From positions 4,774,001 through 4,838,000 of the forward strand of contig NC_079973.1 of NCBI RefSeq assembly GCF_029852145.1: 64,000 nucleotides of DNA, given 5' to 3'. A program made the translations under genes and the position numbers. This DNA is from Microplitis mediator. Its lineage: Eukaryota; Arthropoda; Insecta; Hymenoptera; Braconidae. Below, piece after piece: positions 25,401-37,232 of the stretch. Under the pieces are notes generated by a model that worked only from the letters and a program-made list of their open reading frames with translations, made no database searches and had not been told where the DNA came from. How positions within the stretch are numbered: the first letter of the stretch is position 1; the number at the start of each line of letters is the position of its first letter.

Positions 25401-28400
25401 AAGTAAGCCAGCATTGGTATTCATTACGTGGCATTGGCACATACTGATCTTACTCGGCTATTGACTGTGTATATTTATATATACATATATATGTTTACTT
25501 CGTGATGGCTGATGTTTGGCCGTCAGGCAAAAAAAAAACAACTATAGATATAAAGGAAGCGTTAAAAAAAATCAGTTGACAACAATGCAAATAAAAATAA
25601 ATAAGTATATACAAAATAAATAAATTAATCTCTGTACATATACATATATATGTATATCACTACTGTGTATCTCGATGAACTCAGTGGATATGGGCAATTG
25701 GCCTCAATATTTTGACAGTTAATCCTGCGAGCATTTATTGCGTGACCCTCTAGCAATAACGTAAATTACACCTACACATTTATCCGCAATCCATACCAAT
25801 ATATTTACATACATGTATGTAAGTACATATACATATTACATATATTTAAACTCACAAAGACTGAATAATAAAAAAAGGTTATATATAAAAGCACCGGACT
25901 GTTTTTATTTATAATTTTTTACTGGGTATGATTTTCCAGTATAATTTTCCCTGATATCGATGAACTCGTTGAGAAATTGCTTAATGAACCTGATGGTAGT
26001 GTACTGGCACTGGCTGAAAGGAAGGTAGAAACATTGCAGTGGGTCAAGGAGAGTCTACAGTGGCTTTCACTTCCTCTCCAGCGGTCTATACACAACTCAC
26101 TTGCTAAAGCTGCCGCTGCCACTGCCGTTGTTGCTGCCTATCTCAACCTCCCAGTCATATATCTGCATATATTCCGCGTCATTAAATATAACAAACAATA
26201 TAAAATTTTTTATGATTCCGTCAGCAATTGCTCAATAATGCAACTGCTGCACGACACTGCAATAAAAATAAAAAAAATGAAACAGAGTAATGCTTACATA
26301 GGTATTTAATCTATCAACGTTATTTAATAATTACAGTGGATACGAGGGAAATACAAGCGCCACATGACTCAGCGGATCCAGACGAAGCAATGGGTCTTGC
26401 GGCTGTTAAAGCTGAACCAGGCAGTACAACAGGAACACGTTTACTCCATGGTATTCTGTCCCAGCATCCGCCGCAGCACAATCTTGGTATACCCAATGGT
26501 GGCTATACACGGCATTTGACCAATCATGTTCAACTTGGACAGCCTCCTTACAGCTCGAACGGCATTGCCACCACAAGCACACCAGGTAACTACTACTACT
26601 GACAGCTATTGCACGTCTGTATATTGTCTCGATAACGTTACTGGGCAGTCTCTCATCTTGTCATGATATTGTCAGCAGAGTAGACCTGGAGCTCTGGGTT
26701 ATAGCAGTCTGCAGACAGTTGTATGATAAAACCAATGGCGAAGATAAGCCGTTGGTTGCCTAGCATCAGTTACTCTTTCTTCTACTTAGCATATGCACCA
26801 TATACCCTCAGTATATATAGCCATAGCCATAGTCAGTCTGTCTGTATCTGAACGAGTTTTAAATAATTGTCTTGGTAGCAACTGAGCTTGGTTACCGTGG
26901 GAATACTACTGTTGTATGCATACTAAATGACAAGATGACCTTCGGCTTCTTGCATAAAGATACCTTTAATTGAACAGCCACGCGAAAACAAGTTTACGTT
27001 GCACATTCGATCGAGACCTGGCTTAACGACATTAGTGTCATATCTTGTCTCACTTTTTATTATTATTATTTATATTTCATTGCTTTATACACCCAGTCAA
27101 TTAATTATATAAATTATTATTATTATTAATAAATTCATTGTAAAAAATTCCGAGTGATTACGGATTTTAATTCAATCCGTCAGGAGTTCCGGAGTTTTAA
27201 AAAAATCATTCTGCACACGGAGTAATAGGGAGTTTATTTTTTTAGACGAGTGATTTTATTTGAATCCGCATTTACTCCGCAAATTTTTTAGTGTATATTT
27301 GAATCCTCATTAAAAATAAAAAAAAATAATAATTTTTATCAATTAATTTTAATTAGGAAGCGGATCACTGCCAGCGAGTCCTGCTGATAGTGGAGTAAGT
27401 GATGTTGAGTCGAGTACATCCTCTGGTGGTAATGAAGACGCAAACTTATTACTAAAAGCAAGACTTAATCCAAATTCATCTTTACAACCGAACCTTGGTT
27501 CTCATCATTCACATTTACCGTCAGGTAATTTACTTTCAATTACTTATTTAATTAATTAATTAATTAATAAATAAAATATGTAATGGACCCTGAGCTATAA
27601 GATACAGTATGTAGGCAGACAATTAATATATTGACTGGTATGTTATGAAATAGCAGCGATCGCCAGATCGGCTTGCCATAGCCCTGGAGTATATTCGAGC
27701 TCGACGGGATTCTTGCCACCCTCTTACCACCCTCATCAACACCACACATCGCAATACCATCCGCATCGAGGAACCTCGCCGCATCATCCCCACGGCAACC
27801 ACGGAATGCCGTCAACTATGGGACCACCGCACCATCACCACCACCATCAAACACAGAGTCTACAACATCTTCATTATCGCCAGCCATCGACGTGTAAGTT
27901 TTACTCTTTATATTTATTTATTTATTTATTTTACATATTCTACTTTACTTCACTCTTTATTCATCGTACGTTTACTTTATTTTCTATGCTTCAGACACTG
28001 GTTAAATAAAAATAGACTAAAAAAAATAAAATAATGTAACTTGGTATAAAAGTAACGTTCGAGAACGCTCGTGACCCAAATGCCACTTGATAGCCGTCCT
28101 AGATAAATTTTGTCTGGAAATAATTTTTTTAAAAAATAATATTTTGACATTTAAAATATGAAAATTTGAATTTTTATTTATTAATCGGTATCTCATTTTA
28201 AATTCATTACTAAATAGATGAAAAAATGAATTTAAATAGAGGAAATAAAAATGAATTTTTTTTTTTTTTTATTGACAGTAATGCAGTTAATTATTTGTAA
28301 AAGGGTAACAGGTTACAGGAAATGGCAATAAAAATAGGTTAATAATTATTAAGAAAAAAGTTTAATAGTTTGACGAATGAGAAGCGAGTTGAGGTGAGCC

Positions 28401-31400
28401 GAGCCCACTACTCAGCAGTATAATACGGCATTACAGACGGCAGTAGTGACGGGATGCCGAGTAAAAGTGTGTCGGATTGTATAATCGAACGTGAATAAGC
28501 AAAATGTTGCGCCACGACGATTTGGTAACTTAAAGAGACCCCGCTGCCGCTGTGTTCCCATTGCGGATACTATGCCAACAGATATGACTCTGATGCCGTT
28601 TTAATCGCGACACATTACCGTAATCTCCTACCACTAACAATACTCGCTAAATATTAACATCTATTTAACACATTAAATATCATCGGGTCATAAATAACAA
28701 TAAGATGATAAATTATAAAATTTATCAGTTATCGTTATGGAAATAAAATTATACTGAATCTTATCTACAAAGTGGAGCAGCATCAGAATAAATTTTTTTT
28801 TCTAGTCCTTTATTAGAATTAGCGGGCAGCGTTTCGCAAAATGCAAAGACGTAAAGAATAAATAAATAAATTTTGAGATTTGAAATAAAATAAAAATGAT
28901 GCTCAAAATTTTAATAGTTTGTAGTTTATTTTTGAGTTAAAATTAGTATATTTGTATACTAATATCAAACCAGGATCATTATATATTACAAAATGTTCAT
29001 TATTTATATTAAAATTTTATACACATAGAAGAGCAAAATTTGTAATTTCGTATATTAAAATTAATATGAAAAAGAATCGGTAAATTTGTATCTACAGTTA
29101 TTTATTACTATTCAAATAAACATAGAAAAATTAAAAAAATTTACCACTTATTCGATTTATGTATATAATAAATTAATTTATAATAACGAATAAATAACAT
29201 TTTATATTAATTATTAGCCAATGGGATAGAATTTATAAAATAAGAGTTAAAAGTTTTCGGTATTTTTATGAGCAAAAAATCAGTATCTAGTATACTAATT
29301 TTTGATTTTATCATTTACCACTTATTCGATTTATGTATATTGTAAATTAATTTATAATGATGAATAAATGATATTTTAAGCTAATAATTGATCAGTGATA
29401 TCGAATTTATAAAATAAAAGTTTGTAACTTTTGCAATTTTCGGCTGGAAAAATCAGTATCTAAGATAGCAATTCTTAATTTGACCAATCGTTACTTTTTA
29501 ATAGATGTATGCCATAAATTAATTAATTTTCACTAATAAGTCACGTATTTATATACCTAAAAGTAATAATATTTTCTTACTTTTTGAAATAATTGATAAT
29601 AGTTTTTAGGAATCTACAAAAATTAGTAAACTACTTTGCATTAAGTACATAATAGAACTAATTATTGATAACAGATTCCACTTTTTACTATTATTTATTA
29701 ATTTTCAATATTCTGTTTTTTCCGTGTACAAATAAATAAATCCGTAGTTTGCTTATGACGTTAACCGACGTATAAAACGCGGCCTCAGTGTCAACGTTAC
29801 GAAATGGCCCTGCGGATTTCACTTTTATTACATTCGATATCGTAAGCGGATTCACTGTCTGGTATTACACCGACGCAACTTCTTGTGTGATGAATTATCA
29901 ATTTTTTTATTTAAATACTTTATTCATTTTATTAATTACATAAAAACTTATTTATTTTATTGTTAGCAATAAAATTATCCGCACTCAAGGATTTTATTTT
30001 ATATATTTATATATACAAATAAATTTTTATGTAATTACTAAATTTAAGACAAATTTTTATCGTAAATTTAAAAGAGGTAAATTTTATTTTTTTTTACCAG
30101 CTGTAATTTATTGTGAGCCGTTAAGATGCCTCGAGTGTTAATGAATTTAATTATTAAGATAATAATACCTTGGTGATGTTGCGCGGAGATCAAGAACGTT
30201 TCGGTTGTCCCAGATCAAGTACTCTGTCGGATATTTTTAAAAGATTGCCATATAATATACGCAAGACCCACGCACGCAAGAATGATATAAGCGAGTGTAT
30301 GAAAAATATGCATGTTTATATATATATACATATATTTCCATACAGATACAAATACAAAAACAATAAACAAACCGACTAGATTATTTATCCAAAGAAAAAT
30401 TTTTATGAGTCAATTCAAATTTTTAAAAATCTTAAACGTCACTATATATATTTTATATTTGTAATATATATAAGAAAAAATGTATAGTATGTATTTGTGT
30501 GAGTGGACACGCGAAATTTATTATTAAAAAAAAATATGAGATCTTCTTTATACGCAAGAAGTGCAGGACAGCGATGCGATGGATGACGCAAAACGCGAAG
30601 AGTAAAAATAAAAAAGCTATTCGACTAGTACACTATCGTAGTCTAGGTCTAGGTCGGTTATTAGCGCATACCCGTCACTCGACACTATACTAGTTGTATA
30701 TTTATCTCTACCTTATCTCTTATCCTCCAGTTTATTTAAACGTTGATTAAATATTTATAAATTTTTCTACATCATCAATGTTATTATTATTTTTTATTTT
30801 GCTAAATTTTTTCCACCGTCAATAGCCACCAGGAACATCTCACCTTGAAGATGTACTGGGAAGTTTAAAATCTGTGTCGAATATTTTAGTGAGCATCGAA
30901 AATAAAACTGTCGAAAGGAAAAAAATAAGACAAGTTAAAGTATAAAGAAGTAACAGTGCGTGAAAATAGAATTTAAATGGCCTTCTTGGTTAGAAGGAAG
31001 AAATATATGTTTCTTAAAGAAAACTATTAAAAATATATTTTTTTGAATTGGAGCAGATTGAGGTGCATCCAGTTTAAGTATCCGATGTCTAAGATAACTT
31101 CTTTGTGCGTTATACCTAGAAATAAGCGGTTTCAACGGCGATAGTGTTAAGAGTATCTTTGTTCACATATATATATATATACACATATATATCTTGGTAT
31201 TGCTGACGACTGGCGGCGCGTGTCCTTCCTGGGTCTCTGCCCCTGTAGAGCTTACGATAGTGTTGTGCCGTATTATATATTTACAGTCCACATATTATCA
31301 GAGCGCACTTATATGTGAGTTCTTACGCGCCATGTGTGTCTTTGTGTGTACATATATTATTACATATGTATAAGTATGTATATACATATGTAGTAAGTAA

Positions 31401-31430
31401 CGACAAACTCTTTCTGCACGTTTTATATAA

Positions 31431-31482
<52 letters not shown>

Positions 31483-34400
31483 TGTCGTCGACGAGAAAAA
31501 TGCATAGCGCAGCGCATGAGAGGGACAAACGGTTCTCAACTCAGACCGGACATGCTGACTGCGAATGTATGAATGATCGATCGATAGTTCCGAGCAGAGG
31601 GTAACGGGGACCCGTGTCGATTAAACGGCCACTGAAATATATTAAATTTAGTATAATAAAATATATATAACAATAATCTCAAGTGATAGAAATACAGTAT
31701 GTGCATACGGCGAATGAAATACTATTTCCCTCAAGGACTGATGCTGCTCCGTATGCGTGCAGTAAATCAACTCCGTTTTCACGTATCATCTATTTGCAGC
31801 GAATGTTCTCGCGTGAAAAAAAAAACTATTCATCCATTAAATAATTTATTTTTTTTTCCTCGAGCTATTTATCTTATTTCTTGTTCTTCGCGCTCTAAAC
31901 TCATCATAAAAACATAAATATAAATATAAATTTATTTTTTTTGCTCAAGAGTGATAAGTAGTTAATGACCGAATTCCTCAGTGCTAACGCTGAGTGTCAC
32001 TTTCCTCATTCCATTATGTGCATCTGACGAGACACAAACACACACTTGCACACACACGGTCAGCTAAATCGTGCGGACGTTCCCGGACGCTGAGTAGAGA
32101 ACTGGCTGTATGCATGCCATGGACATGTATGAATGTGTGTGTGTGTGTGTTTGCACGTATGTAGTGCGTTGGCACATTCGGACTAGAGTGTCGTGCAAGT
32201 ATGTATAATACACGGGCAACAACGAGGAGGCATCGTCGTCGTCGTCGTTTTTATTTAGTTTAGTATAGAGGTATAGACGGTGACCTTGTCGCCGGCAATT
32301 CACCCCGTCTGCCCCTTCCCCGTTCGCCGCACTCCGCTTCACCGACTAACTCCCGAAGCATCAGATCCAATGGCTAGGCAGTGGCAACTGCTTGCACCAC
32401 TCCCCCTCTCTCTGTCTTTTTCTCTCTATATCTTGAGCTCTCAAACGTTTTTTTCTCCGCCCTTGTATTGCTACACCACCAGCATCACCACCTTACCCCG
32501 CCGATCGTTCCAGATTTACTCTTATTCTCTCCTCTTCTCTTCTCTTCTCTTCTCTTCTCTTATATTCTCCTCGCTCCACACTCTGTCCCACATCCGTATA
32601 TATTTCATTTCATTATCAACCATTTACATACTTACTTACTTACTCGTTTCCTCTTTTTTATTTTTTTCTCAATACATAAATTTTTAAATAACAACAACAT
32701 TCATTTTTATTATCCTTAACATTTAACCCTTCTGCTAATTTATTTTAAAACCATACACCCAAGGGCGAATAAAAAATATAAAATTACTGTATAAAATTAT
32801 TCATTTCCGGTATAATATGTGCTATGCCTGGGGAACGGATCTCGTCGCGGCTGATGCTATCCACTTTATTCTTTTACCCGCATATACATACATCCATACA
32901 TATATACATACATTTATCTATACTACTTAGTATCTAACTAAAGTTTCACGGTTTTCGCGCAATTGTATGTCTCAAAGGGTTAAGTTTCCATGATAGTACT
33001 CTATAAATAAACGTAAATAAATTTAAGTTTTCATTTTTACTCCGTACATTCTTATTTAACTTGAGACTAAAACCTCCTCCGCAAAGTTTTCCTTCTCTTT
33101 CTTACATCCATGTGTAGATTCACACACGATACAACTTCAACACCAAGTTTCTAAATATATAATGCGCAAGTTAACTTTAAATGTAATGTACAGTAAAGTA
33201 AGATACAGATAATACAGACCGAGACCGAGACCGAGTATACATACATATATATATATATATTTAATATGTACTTATATCCGCGTTTAATGCGCGTACGTCA
33301 CGTAAGCCTCTACCTACTTTCTCTTATTCTCTCACTCTCATTAATTACTTTACTTACGTATATATATATATGTATATATGTATATAAAATTATTACAAAA
33401 CAAAGACAGGTGTCGTGGTATTAATAATTACAGTTGTGGTGCACAAACAATAATAACAATGTCACGGTGATAAATTGATGCGTTGGTGACATGACACACG
33501 ACTATTTATTTAACAACTCTTAGCACAATGACGACAAAGACACGTATAGTAATGAAATACGTACGCACAACTCGTACGCACTTAACGCCACCGGCATGTG
33601 TTAGTAGCCTAGACCTAGACAAGAATCAGACCTAGACCCAGACCTAGACTCTGTATTATATGTAGACCCATTGAGTTATACTAGTCTTGTATTGGTCTAG
33701 TGTAGACTACTAGCATAGTAGAAGTAGACGGAGAAGAAGAAGAAGAAGAAGAAGAAGAATTAGTTGATATGCCAGGGGTGGGGTGGGGGTTTGCTGCCTG
33801 CAAACCGTGACGTCATCGGCTCGCAAAGGAAGCCAGTCGCGGATTGTGGATAGGAGGTCTTATCACCAGAGAACAGCTTTAAGAAAGTGAAATCAGCAAA
33901 ATAAAGATGAAACGAGGAAGACGAAACGTGTCTACGTGTTTTTTTCCTCTTAAACTTTTTTACAATAATAACTTTATATTTTTTATTTCATTTTTTCTTA
34001 TCAGTATACTTGTGTTTTATTTTTTATTAATATCAATACTAGTTTATTTCGGAATTAAGTATTTTTATTATTGAGAGCTGATGAATAATTGTCAATTTAC
34101 ATATATATGCATATATGTTGTGTATTTATATAAATTATAATAATAATAAATAAAAGGAGGAAAGAGAGACAGAGATATTGGAGGGAGAGACCGAGATATT
34201 TGAGGGAGAGACCGAGATATTGGAGGGAGAGACAGAGATATTTGAGGGAGAGACAGAGATATTTAAAGGAGAGACAGAGATATTGGAAGGAGAGATAGAC
34301 AAGTCGGGGATTAAAGTGCACAGAGGAAGGTTTAGTTGATGATGAAGGTGCACGAGTTGCGGATGCTGGCTCGCGGGATAGGAGCAGACGCGGGGATGCG

Positions 34401-37196
34401 GGTCGAGTGGTGAGCTTAGCAAGTAAAAGGAAGACAGAAACCGAGCAAAGCAGCAGCAGCAGCAGTCCACCACAGCACACACTTCGGAGAGACAAATAAA
34501 AATAAAAATAAGGAAAGAAAGAACGGTGGATGTGCGCGTATGGTGCATCAGACTAGCAGTTGCGAATCGGCGTAGAGAGAAGAGTAGAAAGAAAGAGCAA
34601 GTGAGCAAGAAAGAAGGATAGAGCTGTTAAGTTAGTCTGTCGGTCAGTGACTGGCTGACTTTCCCGGCGCAGCTGAAGGTCAACTCTCCCCTTCTCTCAT
34701 TTAGGCCTCCATCTTTATTCTACTCCCTTCTGTCTCTTTTGCTCTTCTCTATGCACCCGATATATATAATATACCAATGGAATATCATGTGCATTTGTAT
34801 ATATATCTATACATATGTGTGCGTACTAAAAGAAGACTCTTTACGCCATCACACATGATAGTTCCCGCACTTAAATCCGCTAATCTTCCTCTTCCTAATT
34901 GCTATTGGGTGTGCGCAACATATATGCGAATGTCAATCAACTTTATTCGGTTCTCAGTATGTACATACATAAATTATAAAAAAAACTTCCTCAAGAGCCC
35001 CCACCATCAGTCCAATACATATTTATATATTATTTTCTTAAAAAATAAACACTTGAGTTATTCTAAGAGTTGAGGATAAAGATACCTCTATACCACCACT
35101 ACACTGATACGCCAAAGCTGCCGACTCTGACTGCAGATCCGAAGCATCCGGGTGTTGAGTGTATTGGTAATTGCGGATACGAGGTTTGCTGTACAAACTA
35201 CAGACAAGTAAAAATGATAAGAAACCCAATAATACATACATATATATATTTATTTTAAAAATATGTTTTTTATTATTGTTATTTTTATCGATTGTTATTT
35301 TATAAATATTTGTAAGAATTCCGGTAATACCCAACATCTACGCAGCAGCATCCAGTGTTACTTATATTAGTGGCTGGTGTTTTTACACACAACCCTTTCT
35401 TTAAGCATCAGTCTACACCGAGGTCTTGGTAGTCGTCTTTCTTCGTCTTGCTAGCCGAGTCGGAGTTTAACTCGTAAGATTGCCGTGTCCCTGGAATCCC
35501 CACCGTCCTCACCAGATCATTCCCCAGATCCCCTTTCGTCTCCGCGTGTTCTTCCTCCTAAAGCGGGCTCCTCTCCTACATTTATCGACTGGTACAATCC
35601 CCGCCTTTGCTATACTTGTACTTCCGGTCGCGAGGCTAGCGCAAATTCTCGCAAAATAAACGACTCGGCCTCCACTCTACTTGCCTGCGTCACTCTTCCT
35701 TCTCTTCATCTACCTTTTTACTTTTTTTAAAAACTTTTTTACTTGCTCTTTCCTTTACTCTATACTATACTAGTCTTTGCGCTTGTCAGACTCCCCATTT
35801 TAATTCCACACACACACACATACACACACATGGACATATATTTTTAACCTTCTGATTCCATTACGCGTTTCACATTCGCCTAAACTTCCTGTCATGACTG
35901 TCAGGAAGAAAGACTACCGGGTAATTGATCCCATGCAGCTTGCAATCGGCTCAATTATATTTTACTCCATTATCTTTTTTTAATAAATATTTCTTAGATC
36001 TTTTATTGAACGGCATTGAAATGCTATTAAGTCTAAGTGTCTATTATATATACAAGCATATGTAGTCTTGGTAATGATGATGATGATGATGATAAATAAT
36101 AATGCGTAGTAAGTGATAGCGAGTTTGCAATGGCCTCGGTTTACCTCATCGCCGTCACTGATAGTGGTGTAGGTCAGTGAAGCCAGAGAGCGAGTAGACA
36201 AGTCAGTATCTCCCACTCTTATCCTAGACAACGGTCTACGATTGACTCATCTAGCAATAACTCATTCCGCTCTACTCAGGCAACACATTATACATAACAC
36301 TAGTCGCGGTTTGCTGCCTTGAAGAGTAATAATAAAACTTGCAACATAAAATATCCAACTCGTTTCTCTTTACGCTCCTGGGGTCTGCAGCCAAAAGAAC
36401 CAGCTGAAGAACGAGAAGAGGAAGAAGACTACGAAGTACATAAGCTTGAAGATAAAGAATAAGACCAAGACTAAGACCAAGACCAAGACCAAGAAACCAA
36501 GGAAGAGAAAGAAGACAACAGTTCTCTTGTATTTTTAGACCAACCATGCATACACACGTTATATAGTTGGGATGCACCAAGAATTCACCAGGATATCTTG
36601 TAGTTTTTTTGGATTTTTTTAAACTAAAAGCGCATCTCTCACGTTCGCTGTTTGCCGTTTAGTTCTTCTCTCATATACATGAGGGTTGTACTTAATAGTA
36701 TTTTGAAAAGTTATTTCAATTTTAAATTTTACACTGAGCAAAGCGGAAGTGTACAGATACATACACTGTAAAAAGAGCGGTGTTAAAGTAAAATAACAAC
36801 GGTGTAGGCGGTGTAATTTGGCGGTGTATAAAAATTCTACGTATAGAAATTAGAAAAAAAAATGTATTACAGTCGATAAAAAAATATAAAAATTTAATGA
36901 ATATTATCTGGAGGTAATTTCAATTTTGCTATCTACTTATTTATGTTATACGCAATTTATTTAAAAATTACAAAATTTTACGCCCAATTTCAACCACCAA
37001 TAATTTAATTAATTAATAAAACTACTGTATAACTGTAGTGATTGAATTAGTAAAAAATATTTACAGTTAAATATTATGATACTGAAGTTACCCGACGTCT
37101 AACAATCTTTGGATTTTTTTAAAAACAATAAATTATAAGAAAAAAAAAATTTCAAAAATTGCACCTGTAGTTTTTTAAATTTTCTACATGAGCATA

Positions 37197-37232
<36 letters not shown>

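Larger units (their letters stand above)
18635..26336 (+). other. E74 intron 1 (7.7 kb)
   Basis: It starts GTGAGT and ends TTACAG. It contains family D copy 2 with two nested family A MITEs (20,190-20,885), an (AT)n run, the family E array (23,725-24,690) and much low-complexity AT DNA. A coding-like open frame at about 25,932-26,309 is described separately. The rest shows nothing recognisable. Confidence 0.8.

Noticed and set aside
30829..30945. Open 39-codon stretch after an AG (PGTSHLEDVLGSLKSVSNIL) in E74 intron 4
   Set aside because: It would enter in phase 0, but E74 exon 4 leaves in phase 1; in the required phase it hits a stop after seven codons. No domain recognised.
34097..34608. 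Two minus-strand frames over 130 residues with repeated LCLSL units
   Set aside because: They are translations of the 24-bp GA-rich minisatellite.
35485..35730. Pro/Ser-rich open frame in E74 intron 4
   Set aside because: No acceptable acceptor in the right phase, and the sequence is a pyrimidine-rich tract; composition explains the open frame.
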